DNA of 16,900 nt from JANLQX01 sp043775075 (GCA_043775075.1 JAYVSS010000286.1:1-16900), one strand, 5' to 3'. Shown: positions 6,846 to 14,473, counted from the stretch's first letter. Made by a program: numbers and translations. Notes: generated by a model from the sequence alone, not told the origin.

Positions 6846-8177
6846 TTAGTTGCGTACGTACTGCACGGTTGGAAATCGTCGACGCATGGAGGACGCTCGG
6901 GGGGCCACGTGGCGTGGATCAGTGGTGAGGGCATCGTTGATCAGCGCGGCAAGCTCAGTCATGTCGCTGGTGGTCATGCCCATCCTCACGATTTCGGGGG
7001 TTCCAAGCCGAAGGCCGACCATGTCCGTCGAAGTGGGCAGACCGATAGCGCATGCAAGGAGATTCGCTTCACGAAGCCGAACTGCCGATGCGTGGCCGCC
7101 GCCCCACGCTGTTGCGTCGAGGGCGAGCTGATGCGATTGGGAGTAGCCGCCGCCCGGTTTGTGTACCGGCAAACCGAGGCGCTCCAGCTCTTGGCCAAGC
7201 ACACCGGCGGTCTGAACCATGGCTTCGGCGTACGGCTTCCCGTGGTCAAGCCAGTCGAGCAGCGTGATGGCGAGTGCCGCCGTTTTCCCCGCGTCGAAGT
7301 TGGCGGTGAGACCGGGATAGGCGATGGCGTCGATTCGTTCGGCGAGATCCGACCGATTGGTCAAGACCAGACCACCGGCTGGACCACCGAGGCTTTTGTA
7401 GGTGCTCATCGTCATTAGATCGGCGCCCTGTGTGAGCGGGTTGGACCACGCTCGGCCGGCGATCAATCCGCAAGCGTGAGCAGCATCGAAGAGGACCTTA
7501 GCGCCGACTCGATCGGCAATCTGGCGGATTTCGGCCACGGGATGCGGCCGCAGATTCAGACTCGTACCGACGGTGATGAGCTTCGGTTGCACACGTTCGG
7601 CGAGTTCAGCCAGCGCGACGAGGTCGTAGGTAAACGTGTCCGGGTTGATCGTGCATTCGTGAATCGTGAGGCCATAGAGACCGGCCGCGCCGTCGGTGCG
7701 GTGGGTGACGTGCCCGCCGATACTGGCTGGCGGCACGATAATTGGATCGCCAGGTTTACAGGTCGCCATGAAGGCATAGAGGTTGGCAAGGGCCCCGGAC
7801 CCAACACGAAGCTCGGCGAATTTCGCATCAAAAACACGACAGGCAAGTTCCGCAGCGATCACTTCGATTTCCTCAATCGCCTCCAATCCCATTTCGTACT
7901 TGGCCCCGGCGTGACCAAGCGACGCACGTGTGGTCAGGCCCGCAGCCAATGCCGATTCGGCCCTCGGGTTCATGACATTCGATGCCGGATTCAAATTGAT
8001 GCATTCGGTGTCGTGAATATCTCGATTCCTCGCTATCAGTGTGGCTATGCGTGCGTCAACGAGGTTCGAATCTCCGAAGTTCAGCACTGTTCGGATTGCC
8101 GCCTCGCGGGCTTGCGATTCAGGTCCGAGCCATCCGCGTTGGGCCGATGAGATGGTGGGCGACACGAGCGGTGACAT
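6846..8177 (-). CDS. SHMT-like PLP-dependent enzyme, divergent active site
   Basis: 443 residues, fold-type I PLP enzyme of the serine hydroxymethyltransferase superfamily. PLP residues are kept: K261 in TMSTYKSLGGPAGG, D231 and H234 in LFDAAHACGL, H156 in GGHVTHR, and carboxylate-binding R390 in GLRLGTPE. Aligned by eye with E. coli GlyA, several folate/serine-cleavage residues differ: Y55 becomes A85, E57 becomes L87, Y65 becomes E95, H228 becomes Y260 and R235 becomes A267. It is therefore probably an aldolase, transaldolase or other amino-acid enzyme rather than housekeeping SHMT. The open frame extends to 8690, but beyond 8177 it is antisense to the LysR gene. Start at ATG 8177 is preferred; ATG 8207/8204 is an alternative, and neither has a clear ribosome binding site. 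It is the first gene of a two-gene unit with the dioxygenase. Confidence 0.85.
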   Translation of the reverse strand: MSPLVSPTISSAQRGWLGPESQAREAAIRTVLNFGDSNLVDARIATLIARNRDIHDTECINLNPASNVMNPRAESALAAGLTTRASLGHAGAKYEMGLEAIEEIEVIAAELACRVFDAKFAELRVGSGALANLYAFMATCKPGDPIIVPPASIGGHVTHRTDGAAGLYGLTIHECTINPDTFTYDLVALAELAERVQPKLITVGTSLNLRPHPVAEIRQIADRVGAKVLFDAAHACGLIAGRAWSNPLTQGADLMTMSTYKSLGGPAGGLVLTNRSDLAERIDAIAYPGLTANFDAGKTAALAITLLDWLDHGKPYAEAMVQTAGVLGQELERLGLPVHKPGGGYSQSHQLALDATAWGGGHASAVRLREANLLACAIGLPTSTDMVGLRLGTPEIVRMGMTTSDMTELAALINDALTTDPRHVAPRASSMRRRFPTVQYVRN

Positions 8178-8202
8178 GGGAACAGACTGACACGATGGTG
8201 GC

Positions 8203-8220
8203 ATCATGCATAGCGATGAT
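8203..8220. promoter_or_regulatory. ATCAT-N8-ATGAT inverted repeat, candidate LysR operator
   Basis: ATCAT (8203-8207) and ATGAT (8216-8220) form an interrupted palindrome of 18 bases between the divergent SHMT-like and LysR genes. Its size and T...A ends resemble the loose T-N11-A operator pattern of LysR regulators. The assignment rests on position and symmetry only. Confidence 0.4.
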
Positions 8221-8235
8221 TTATGACGATGAACA

Positions 8236-8241
8236 TAAGAT
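8236..8241 (+). promoter_or_regulatory. Candidate -10 box for a leaderless LysR transcript
   Basis: TAAGAT ends 6 bases before the LysR ATG (8248), which would put the transcription start at or very near the A of the ATG. No ribosome binding site is present, consistent with a leaderless mRNA as is common in actinobacteria. No clear -35 box is seen. Confidence 0.4.
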
Positions 8242-8247
8242 TTACTA

Positions 8248-9132
8248 ATGGCAGCTCCTTCCAACCTCGATCGATTGCGTTCCTTGAGTGCCGTCGCGTC
8301 CACCGGCACAATTGCCGGCGCCGCCCGGTCACTTGGGTACACCGCCTCAGCTGTCTCGCAACATCTCAGCGCCCTAGAGCGAGAAGCGGAGTCGTCACTT
8401 CTTGAGCGCTCGAACGAGGGCGTCACGCTCACGGCGGCCGGGCGATTGCTGGCGGAGCGGGCTTCGGTAATTCTCGACCTGGTCCGTAATGCATTCGATG
8501 ATGTGACGCTGCTCGTTGAGGGCAAAAGTGAAATCACCGTCGTTGTCGCCGCGTTTCCCACAGCAATATCGTCGATGCTCCTGCCGCTCCTGCCGAAGCT
8601 CCCACCCTCGATCCGGTTGATGATCGTCGACCTGGAGCCCGAACAGGCGTTGGCGGCAGTCGCCGCCCGAACGGTCGATGTCGCGATCACGGACAGCTAC
8701 GTGTATCCCCCGGCCGCACCAGCAAGCGGACTGCGCCGAACCACACTGCGCAGTGAGCCCCTCCGACTCGTCATGAGTGACCGAAGTCGTCGGATGCGTT
8801 CGGTGGAGGCGTGGGCCGACGCCGACTGGGTTCTCGGCGGGCCGATCAGTCGACTCGGCCAGGCCGCCCGCGCACGATGCGCACTCGCCGGATTCGCGCC
8901 GCGCGTCATCGTTGCGACGGACGATCACCACGTCACCTTCGACGTGATCCGGGCGACAAATGCCGTTTCCCTGCTGCCCGAACTCGCGCTGACAAGCGTG
9001 CCAACCGGCATCTCGGTCGCCCGACGACTCGATACTGGCACCGAACGCAGAATCGATTTCGTCACTCGGTCTGCGCCCGGAGGGAGCGTCGCAACGGCAA
9101 TGGTCGAAGCCCTTCTTCGTCGATCACCTTGA
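8248..9132 (+). CDS. LysR-type transcriptional regulator
   Basis: 294 residues with the canonical layout. An N-terminal winged helix-turn-helix (residues about 6-63) contains LDRLRSLSAVASTGTIAGAA and YTASAVSQHLSALER. A periplasmic-binding-protein-like effector domain follows (about 90-290), with ITVVVAAFPTAISSMLLPLL near its start. Length is typical. It is divergent from the SHMT-like/dioxygenase pair with start codons about 70 bases apart. That is the usual arrangement for a LysR regulator controlling the neighbouring operon in response to a pathway metabolite. The candidate operator and a leaderless promoter lie between them. The effector is unknown; an amino-acid-like substrate or product of the operon is the natural guess. 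Confidence 0.92.
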   Translation: MAAPSNLDRLRSLSAVASTGTIAGAARSLGYTASAVSQHLSALEREAESSLLERSNEGVTLTAAGRLLAERASVILDLVRNAFDDVTLLVEGKSEITVVVAAFPTAISSMLLPLLPKLPPSIRLMIVDLEPEQALAAVAARTVDVAITDSYVYPPAAPASGLRRTTLRSEPLRLVMSDRSRRMRSVEAWADADWVLGGPISRLGQAARARCALAGFAPRVIVATDDHHVTFDVIRATNAVSLLPELALTSVPTGISVARRLDTGTERRIDFVTRSAPGGSVATAMVEALLRRSP

Positions 9133-9134
9133 GC

Positions 9135-9175
9135 ACCGGGGAGACTCGCCGCACCCCTGAATTGAGGTCTCCGGT
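9135..9175 (+). terminator. Hairpin between convergent LysR and GGDEF genes
   Basis: ACCGGGGAGAC (9135-9145) can pair with GTCTCCGGT (9167-9175) leaving two bulged G bases, just after the LysR stop. There is no T-run, so a factor-independent terminator is doubtful. Confidence 0.25.
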
Positions 9176-9240
9176 TAGTGGCCCCAGTGACGCTTCGCCC
9201 CAATAAAGTCGCATTTCCGCAACGGTGGCGCAAAAGCGCT

Positions 9241-9271
9241 GATCCCTGCCCACCCCACAACATTTCACCTG
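9241..9271 (+). repeat. Fourth, degenerate copy of the tRNA 3'-end/flank sequence
   Basis: Aligns without gaps with window positions 1-31 (about 25 of 31 identical), including GATCC, CCC and the exact block CCCCACAAC, then TTT and CCTG. It lies 27 bases before the end of the first core-looking gene (GGDEF, minus strand). It plausibly marks the right edge of the accessory region. It could be chance in C-rich DNA, but the shared CCCCACAAC block followed by a similar flank argues otherwise. Confidence 0.5.
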
Positions 9272-9297
9272 CGCGCGTTTCGCTTGCGATGTGGCAT

Positions 9298-10608
9298 TCA
9301 AACAATGGCGACGATGTCGCGGAGTTCAGACTCGTTCACCGTGATGCGGTTGCCGCCGTTGTTGCGAGCGGCGGTGAGAGCTTCGTCCACCCGGAGCAGC
9401 ATCTCGCGAGGCAGGGTCTGGGGATCAAACGTCACCACACCGATGGAGGCCCGCACGATGAGCGGTTCGCCGGCATCAATCGGTGAAGCGGCCAACCCTC
9501 GACGGATACGCTCCAAAGCGATAAGCGAACCTTCGATCATTGTGTTCTGTAGCACCACGGCGAACTGCGAACCGGACAGGCGAGCGAGCACATCGTCCGT
9601 GCGCAGATTGGCGCCGATAATCCGGGCAACCTGGCGCAAACACTCGTCACCGACCACGGCGCCGTGCCCGGCCACGATCGACTCGTATCGGTCTACCTCA
9701 ATGAGCGCAAGGGAGAACGGATCGAATCCATGGCTGGCCTGCGTCCATGCGTCAGCCAACCGCTGATTGAGTTGGCGACGATTGAACGAACCGGTGATCT
9801 GGTCGCGGTGCTGCGTTTCCTCGATGGTGTTATGTAGACGTACGAGTTCTTCGTCGGCGGCACGGCCGAGTTCTACCGCCTTGTGCAACCGGCGGCCGAG
9901 CATGTCGTTTTCCAGCCGATTGCGAACCAGCTTTACCTGATTCTCTGCCGCCTCGCGCATGAGCAATACGAGTGATCCGGCCGCCACCGTGGTCACCCCC
10001 GCAGCACCTATCGCCGCCGGGGTATGAATCAGGGCGAAGCGAAGTACCACGGGAACCACGGCACTGACGACGACGGCAACAGCCGCGCCCGGAACCATTT
10101 GCAGTCCAATCGCGATAGCCGCGGCCATGGCAATAATCGCCACGTTCACGGTGATGTTGGTCAACGCCACGGACGCGCTGGCCTTGGACACGGCCACTCC
10201 GGCGCTGGCATTGAACAGGAGCCACGCCCCCGAGCCAAAGGCCATGCCGGTCACTCCGGCAGCCGAGACAATTTCGCGCTGATGCGTATTGACTGCACCA
10301 GGCGTGTCCAGCCGATCGCGCCACCCGGCAACGAAAATGACGATGGCCGTTCCGCAGACGGCGATCCCGCACCACAGACCAATGAGGCGCAGCGAGACCG
10401 TCGCTACGGCGGCCGATCCCGCACACGCGGCGGCGAGGGCAGCGACGGCGATGGCACTTCGTTGGAGCGCCGGTCGGGCCAGGGTCAGGCATTCCGCCCG
10501 CACGCGATCGGCGGGGGAGAGGGTGTTCGCTCGTGATCGTTCGGGGACAGGTTGGGTCATAGAAGACGTTTCGGGCGCCACGGCGGGGACATCGGCGTGT
10601 TCCTTCAT
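9298..10608 (-). CDS. Membrane protein with degenerate GGDEF domain
   Basis: 436 residues. About six hydrophobic segments fill residues 50-215, followed by a charged linker helix (220-265) and a C-terminal GGDEF-like domain (about 268-425). The diguanylate cyclase signature is SGSQF (345-349) instead of GG[D/E]EF, and the DxxFKxxND region reads EVDRYESIVAGHG, so synthesis of c-di-GMP is unlikely. An RxxD inhibitory-site motif, RTDD (336-339), lies exactly five residues before the signature, the canonical I-site spacing. The domain may therefore bind c-di-GMP as a receptor. ATG 10608 is the longest start; ATG 10560 (MTQPVPERS) is an equal candidate, as neither has a clear ribosome binding site. 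It is divergent from the PpiC lipoprotein gene. Confidence 0.85.
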   Translation of the reverse strand: MKEHADVPAVAPETSSMTQPVPERSRANTLSPADRVRAECLTLARPALQRSAIAVAALAAACAGSAAVATVSLRLIGLWCGIAVCGTAIVIFVAGWRDRLDTPGAVNTHQREIVSAAGVTGMAFGSGAWLLFNASAGVAVSKASASVALTNITVNVAIIAMAAAIAIGLQMVPGAAVAVVVSAVVPVVLRFALIHTPAAIGAAGVTTVAAGSLVLLMREAAENQVKLVRNRLENDMLGRRLHKAVELGRAADEELVRLHNTIEETQHRDQITGSFNRRQLNQRLADAWTQASHGFDPFSLALIEVDRYESIVAGHGAVVGDECLRQVARIIGANLRTDDVLARLSGSQFAVVLQNTMIEGSLIALERIRRGLAASPIDAGEPLIVRASIGVVTFDPQTLPREMLLRVDEALTAARNNGGNRITVNESELRDIVAIV

Positions 10609-10719
10609 CGGTCACGGGAGCGCTGCCCTTTAGTTCCGCCATGAGATTGGTCGCAGGACGCCGGCCTTAGGGTCCGCCACCAAATCGCCGGCGGGCTCAG
10701 GCCGCGGGACCGGCCCCGG

Positions 10720-10725
10720 TAAGAT
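10720..10725 (+). promoter_or_regulatory. Candidate -10 box of the PpiC lipoprotein gene
   Basis: TAAGAT, the same hexamer as ahead of the LysR gene, ends 9 bases before ATG 10735. No ribosome binding site is present, so a leaderless or nearly leaderless transcript is likely. Confidence 0.4.
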
Positions 10726-10734
10726 TGTTGCCGT

Positions 10735-11814
10735 ATGAATGGCCTCCCGCATCGCAACTCGTTTCGTCCTCTCTCGACCGGCGGTCGTCGCGTCGGGCCT
10801 CGCTCGTTGGGCATCTTTACTGCCTTCACCGTGGGCATCGGGGCGCTCACCATGTCGGGCTGTGCCGCGGTGAAGCCTGCGGCACTCCGCGTAGGAGACG
10901 CTCGGATCTCCCGAGACGACGTTGAGACTGACCTGAAGGCCTACGAAAAGCTCATCGTGGCGTTGCAGCCGACGGCGGCGGATCGGGCGTCGATCCTGAA
11001 GCAGATTCACACCGACGCCGACGGCGGCAAAGCGTGGAGTGCGGGCTACTCGTCGTTCATTCTGTCGAATCGGATTCGGTCGTTAGCCACAGACGCGGCG
11101 TATGCCGAGACCGGCATCCGAACTTTGCCGGTCTCGAAGGAGATCCGAGCGAAGGTCGCCGAAAGCCTGGGCGGAGCCAAGAACTTTGCCCTCCTTCCGA
11201 AAGCGATTCAAGAGCGCGAGCTCCGTCTTGCCGCCCAACCGGCGGCGATCGTCGCGGCCAAGAAGCGATCTTTCGGTACCCCGGAAGAGTTCTTCAAGAC
11301 CCACGCCGAGAGATTTGTGAGCGAGGCCTGCACTCGCCACATTTTGGTGGCGACGAAATCCGCCGCCGTAGCGATTCGCCAGAAGATCGTGGCTGGGGCG
11401 GACTTTGCCGTCGAGGCCAAGGCCAAGTCAATCGACAAAGGTTCAGGTGCAAACGGTGGCGACCTCGGGTGTGGCGATCCGGCTCAGTTTGTGCCGGAGT
11501 TTGCGTTGGCCGCCCGCACCCTAAAACTCGGCGAACTGAGCCAACCAATTCAGACCCAATTCGGGTTTCATATTTTGCAGGTGAAGAGTCGTAAAGCGGC
11601 GAGCTTCGCAGCATCGAAGAACACCATTGCCGGCACGATGGACACGACGGCGCAAACCGCAGCCGCGGCTGCGGTGTTGGCTGCGGCCAAAGACGTCAGT
11701 GTTGATCCGTCATTGGGCACCATCGCTGCCGACCGTTCCGGATTTCCCTCAGTTATTGCCAACGCGACGCTTGACGCCACGGGTCAGCTGACCACGCCAG
11801 CCGTGCGGGGCTAG
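10735..11814 (+). CDS. PpiC/parvulin-type peptidyl-prolyl isomerase lipoprotein (SurA/PrsA-like)
   Basis: 359 residues. A basic N-terminus and hydrophobic segment (about 25-40) end in the lipobox LTMSGC, with C43 as the lipidated residue, so the protein should be anchored outside the membrane. A SurA-N-like helical region (about 50-190) is followed by a parvulin domain (about 198-284): CTRHILVA, NGGDLGCGDPAQFVPEFALA, GELSQPIQTQFGFHILQV. The domain catalyses cis-trans isomerisation of prolyl bonds and helps fold exported proteins. The Ala/Thr-rich C-terminal tail (285-359) has no recognised domain. The methylase-MazG gene follows after 30 bases, likely in one operon. Confidence 0.88.
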   Translation: MNGLPHRNSFRPLSTGGRRVGPRSLGIFTAFTVGIGALTMSGCAAVKPAALRVGDARISRDDVETDLKAYEKLIVALQPTAADRASILKQIHTDADGGKAWSAGYSSFILSNRIRSLATDAAYAETGIRTLPVSKEIRAKVAESLGGAKNFALLPKAIQERELRLAAQPAAIVAAKKRSFGTPEEFFKTHAERFVSEACTRHILVATKSAAVAIRQKIVAGADFAVEAKAKSIDKGSGANGGDLGCGDPAQFVPEFALAARTLKLGELSQPIQTQFGFHILQVKSRKAASFAASKNTIAGTMDTTAQTAAAAAVLAAAKDVSVDPSLGTIAADRSGFPSVIANATLDATGQLTTPAVRG

Positions 11815-11844
11815 CGACCCCGCTGATCAAGTGGGAGATATCCA

Positions 11845-12972
11845 ATGAATCTGCCCCGGGTCACGGTGGTGGGTTTAGGCCCAGCCGGACCGGATCTGGT
11901 TACGGCCGGCACCTTGGAGCGCATCGCCGAACATCCCCACCGTTCCCATCGCTATCTGCGAACGTCACGTCATCCGGCGGCGGTCGTCGTCGGCGACGCA
12001 ACGTCGTTCGACGATGTCTACGACCGGGCGTCGTCATTCGACGAGGTGTACGCCGAGATAGTTGAGGCCATCGTGGCCGCCGCCACAGCGCACGGCTCGG
12101 TGCTCTACGCCGTACCGGGTTCTCCGGCGGTGGCGGAGCGCACTGTGGAGTTGCTGCGCGTCGACAGCCGCGTGAGCGTCCGAGTGGAGGCGGCGATGTC
12201 CTTTATCGATCTGACCTGGACGCGCCTTGGCGTCGATCCCCTGACCGAGCGGCCCCGCATCGTGGACGGGCATCGGTTTGCCCGCGATATTGCCGGTGAT
12301 CACGGCCCTTTTTTGGTCACCCAGGTGCATTCGTCGGACATTTTGTCGGACATCAAGTTGGCCTTCGACGATCGAACACCCGAATGCGTCACCGTGCTCG
12401 CCCGGCTGGGATTACCGGACGAATCGATCACTGAGATTGCCTGGAACGACCTCGATCGAGTGGCCCCTGACCATCTCACTTCCCTGTGGATTCCCGCCGT
12501 TGGAACACCTTTGGCGGCGGCGTTTGTCCAGATCGAAGACGTTGTGCGGACCCTACGTGAACGGTGCCCATGGGACCGAGAACAAACCCATGATTTGTTA
12601 GCGAAGTACGTCGTTGAAGAGGCGAATGAACTGGTCGAGGCCATCCACGCGCTGGCAGCGCTCGATGGCCTTGACGCCACTTCGGAGCCGAGCGACGCGG
12701 CGATAGATCACCTGGCCGACGAACTTGGCGACGTGCTTTTTCAGGTGGTCTTCCACGCCTGTTTGGCGGCCGAACAGGGCTGGTTCGTCCTGAGTGATGT
12801 GGTCGCCGGGCTGGAAGCAAAGTTGGTGCGCCGCCATCCGCATGTGTTCACGCCGAACGAGTCTTCGGCCGAAGACTGGACCGCCGATACGCCTGAACAG
12901 GTCAAGCACAATTGGCAACGAATCAAGGCGGCCGAGAAACTCAGTCCAAGGCCGTTTCTGCCTTCCCGGTGA
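11845..12972 (+). CDS. mazG: TP-methylase-like/MazG fusion, nucleoside triphosphate pyrophosphohydrolase
   Basis: 375 residues, two domains. Residues 1-220 are a tetrapyrrole-methylase-like domain (VTVVGLGPAGPDLVT at 6-20, VLYAVPGSPAVAERT at 86-100), as in Bacillus YabN. Residues 225-370 are the all-alpha MazG domain. CPWDREQTH (241-249) is followed by YVVEEANELVEAI with E258, E259 and E262, then DELGDVLFQVVFHA with E293 and D296, the ExxE...ExxD metal site; the LVRRHPHVF motif ends the core. MazG hydrolyses (d)NTPs to monophosphate and pyrophosphate and removes damaged nucleotides. The methylase domain's substrate is unknown in this fusion. ATG 11845 has GGGAGAT upstream. It probably shares a transcript with the PpiC gene. 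Confidence 0.92.
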   Translation: MNLPRVTVVGLGPAGPDLVTAGTLERIAEHPHRSHRYLRTSRHPAAVVVGDATSFDDVYDRASSFDEVYAEIVEAIVAAATAHGSVLYAVPGSPAVAERTVELLRVDSRVSVRVEAAMSFIDLTWTRLGVDPLTERPRIVDGHRFARDIAGDHGPFLVTQVHSSDILSDIKLAFDDRTPECVTVLARLGLPDESITEIAWNDLDRVAPDHLTSLWIPAVGTPLAAAFVQIEDVVRTLRERCPWDREQTHDLLAKYVVEEANELVEAIHALAALDGLDATSEPSDAAIDHLADELGDVLFQVVFHACLAAEQGWFVLSDVVAGLEAKLVRRHPHVFTPNESSAEDWTADTPEQVKHNWQRIKAAEKLSPRPFLPSR

Positions 12973-13005
12973 TTCGCTCGAAAGGACCACTGGGCGAACA
13001 TGCAT

Positions 13006-13068
13006 TCGACACTAATGATCGAATAGACGTTCGAGGTATTTCGACTATCCGCGCTCCGTTAGTGTCGA
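13006..13068. promoter_or_regulatory. 10-bp inverted repeat spanning the enolase upstream region
   Basis: TCGACACTAA (13006-13015) and TTAGTGTCGA (13059-13068) are perfect inverted repeats 43 bases apart, ahead of enolase. They may be paired binding sites or the base of a long stem; GAATAG and CTATCC inside could extend a folded form. There is no T-run after the right arm. Confidence 0.5.
13019..13034. promoter_or_regulatory. LexA/SOS-box-like palindrome upstream of enolase
   Basis: TCGAATAGACGTTCGA matches the actinobacterial/Gram-positive type LexA box TCGAAC-N4-GTTCGA at 11 of 12 defined positions (one T for C). It lies about 115 bases before the enolase ATG, inside the larger inverted repeat. 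Binding by LexA is inferred. Confidence 0.4.
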
Positions 13069-13150
13069 CAACCTACTTTTGACGCACGCCGGCCATGCCG
13101 GGAGTCATCGGGTTTTCCCCTCCATTCCCCACTTCCCTGAGGGCATCGTT

Positions 13151-14473
13151 ATGAGCCGCATCGAGCACGTTATTGGCCGTCAAGTTTTGGACAGCCGTGG
13201 AAATCCAACCGTTGAAGTTGAGGTCATCCTCGAATCTGGCGCCCGCGGGCGGGCGATCGTCCCGTCGGGGGCGTCGACCGGCGAGCATGAGGCGGTTGAA
13301 CTGCGAGATGGCGGCAAGGACTATCTCGGTAAGGGAGTGCTCAAGGCCGTTGGAGCGGTGAATGGTGAGATCGCCGACCTGCTCGAGGGCCACGACGGTC
13401 TCGATCAGCGGATCATCGATGCGGCGATGTGCGAACTCGACGGCACGCCGAACAAGGCCCGCCTCGGAGCGAATGCGATTCTTGGGGCCTCGCTGGCGGT
13501 GGCCAGGGCGGCCGCCGACGAGATCGACCTTCCTCTCTACCGCGCCATCGGCGGACCGAACGCTCACGTGCTTCCGGTGCCGATGCTCAATGTGGTCAAC
13601 GGTGGGGTGCACGCCGACAACACCATTGACATGCAGGAATTTATGGTGATGCCGGTCGGTGCGGCGAGCTTTTCCGAGGCGTTGCGATGGGGCGTCGAGA
13701 CATATCACACCCTCAAAGGGATTCTGAAGGGCCGCGGCCTGTCCACCGCCGTTGGTGACGAGGGCGGGTTTGCGCCGAACCTGGCGAGTAACGAAGAGGC
13801 CATAAAGGTCCTTATGGAGGCCATTGAGAAGGCCGGGTATGTGCCGGGCGAGCAAATGGCCATCGCCCTCGATCCCGCCATGAGCGAATTGTTTAAGGGC
13901 GGTAAGTACAACCTGGCCGGCGAAGGTCGTTCGCTCACCTCGGCCGAAATGGTCGATTATTGGGTCGAGCTGGCTGGCAAGTATCCGATCGTGTCGATCG
14001 AAGATGGCATGGCCGAAGACGACTGGGATGGTTGGGCGTTGATGACCACCGCCCTGGGCGGAAAGATTCAGCTGGTGGGCGACGATCTCTTCGTGACCAA
14101 TTCCGAACGCCTGCAGATGGGTATCGATCGCCAGGTGGCGAACTCCATTCTCGTCAAGGTCAACCAAATCGGTTCGCTCACCGAAACCCTCGACGCCGTT
14201 TCGTTGGCCACACGCAACGCATACTCGGCCGTGATGTCGCATCGCTCGGGCGAAACCGAAGACTCGACGATCGCCGACCTCGCCGTGGCCACGAATTGCG
14301 GCCAGATCAAGACCGGAGCACCGGCGCGATCGGATCGGGTGGCGAAGTACAACCAGCTGCTTCGAATCGAAGAGCAGCTCGGTGAAGCCGCCCGGTTCTG
14401 GGGCCGTGATGCCCTCGCTCCCCGTGGCGCCATGCGCGCCGCGCCGGCTGTGTCGGCTGTGTCGGCCGCTTGA
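13151..14473 (+). CDS. eno: Enolase (phosphopyruvate hydratase)
   Basis: 440 residues, complete. It converts 2-phosphoglycerate to phosphoenolpyruvate in glycolysis. The start is ATG 13151 (MSRIEHVIGRQVLDSRGNPT) with GAGGG upstream; the frame is open to 13079 but that extension is not family-like. Mg2+ ligands D241, E284 (SIEDGMAEDDW) and D311 (LVGDDLFVTN), catalytic K336 (ILVKVNQIGSL) and E204 (VGDEGGFAPN), and the SHRSGETED loop are all present, as is K387 in QIKTGAP. The C-terminal tail after about residue 415 (Ala-rich) is longer than usual. The stop nearly touches the division-protein gene, so the two are probably co-transcribed. Confidence 0.98.
   Translation: MSRIEHVIGRQVLDSRGNPTVEVEVILESGARGRAIVPSGASTGEHEAVELRDGGKDYLGKGVLKAVGAVNGEIADLLEGHDGLDQRIIDAAMCELDGTPNKARLGANAILGASLAVARAAADEIDLPLYRAIGGPNAHVLPVPMLNVVNGGVHADNTIDMQEFMVMPVGAASFSEALRWGVETYHTLKGILKGRGLSTAVGDEGGFAPNLASNEEAIKVLMEAIEKAGYVPGEQMAIALDPAMSELFKGGKYNLAGEGRSLTSAEMVDYWVELAGKYPIVSIEDGMAEDDWDGWALMTTALGGKIQLVGDDLFVTNSERLQMGIDRQVANSILVKVNQIGSLTETLDAVSLATRNAYSAVMSHRSGETEDSTIADLAVATNCGQIKTGAPARSDRVAKYNQLLRIEEQLGEAARFWGRDALAPRGAMRAAPAVSAVSAA

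Noticed and set aside
6483..7418. 311-codon plus-strand open frame
   Set aside because: Antisense to the dioxygenase and the SHMT-like gene; no family motifs.
8178..8690. N-terminal extension of the SHMT-like reading frame to 8690 (minus strand)
   Set aside because: It is Ser/Arg-rich, antisense to the LysR DNA-binding region, and without family similarity; the enzyme is full length from 8177.
13079..13150. Upstream start of enolase at 13079
   Set aside because: The added residues are not enolase-like, while ATG 13151 has a GAGGG site and gives the standard N-terminus.
13073..14242. 389-codon minus-strand open frame
   Set aside because: It is fully antisense to enolase, whose active-site residues are intact; long antisense frames are expected in GC-rich genes.
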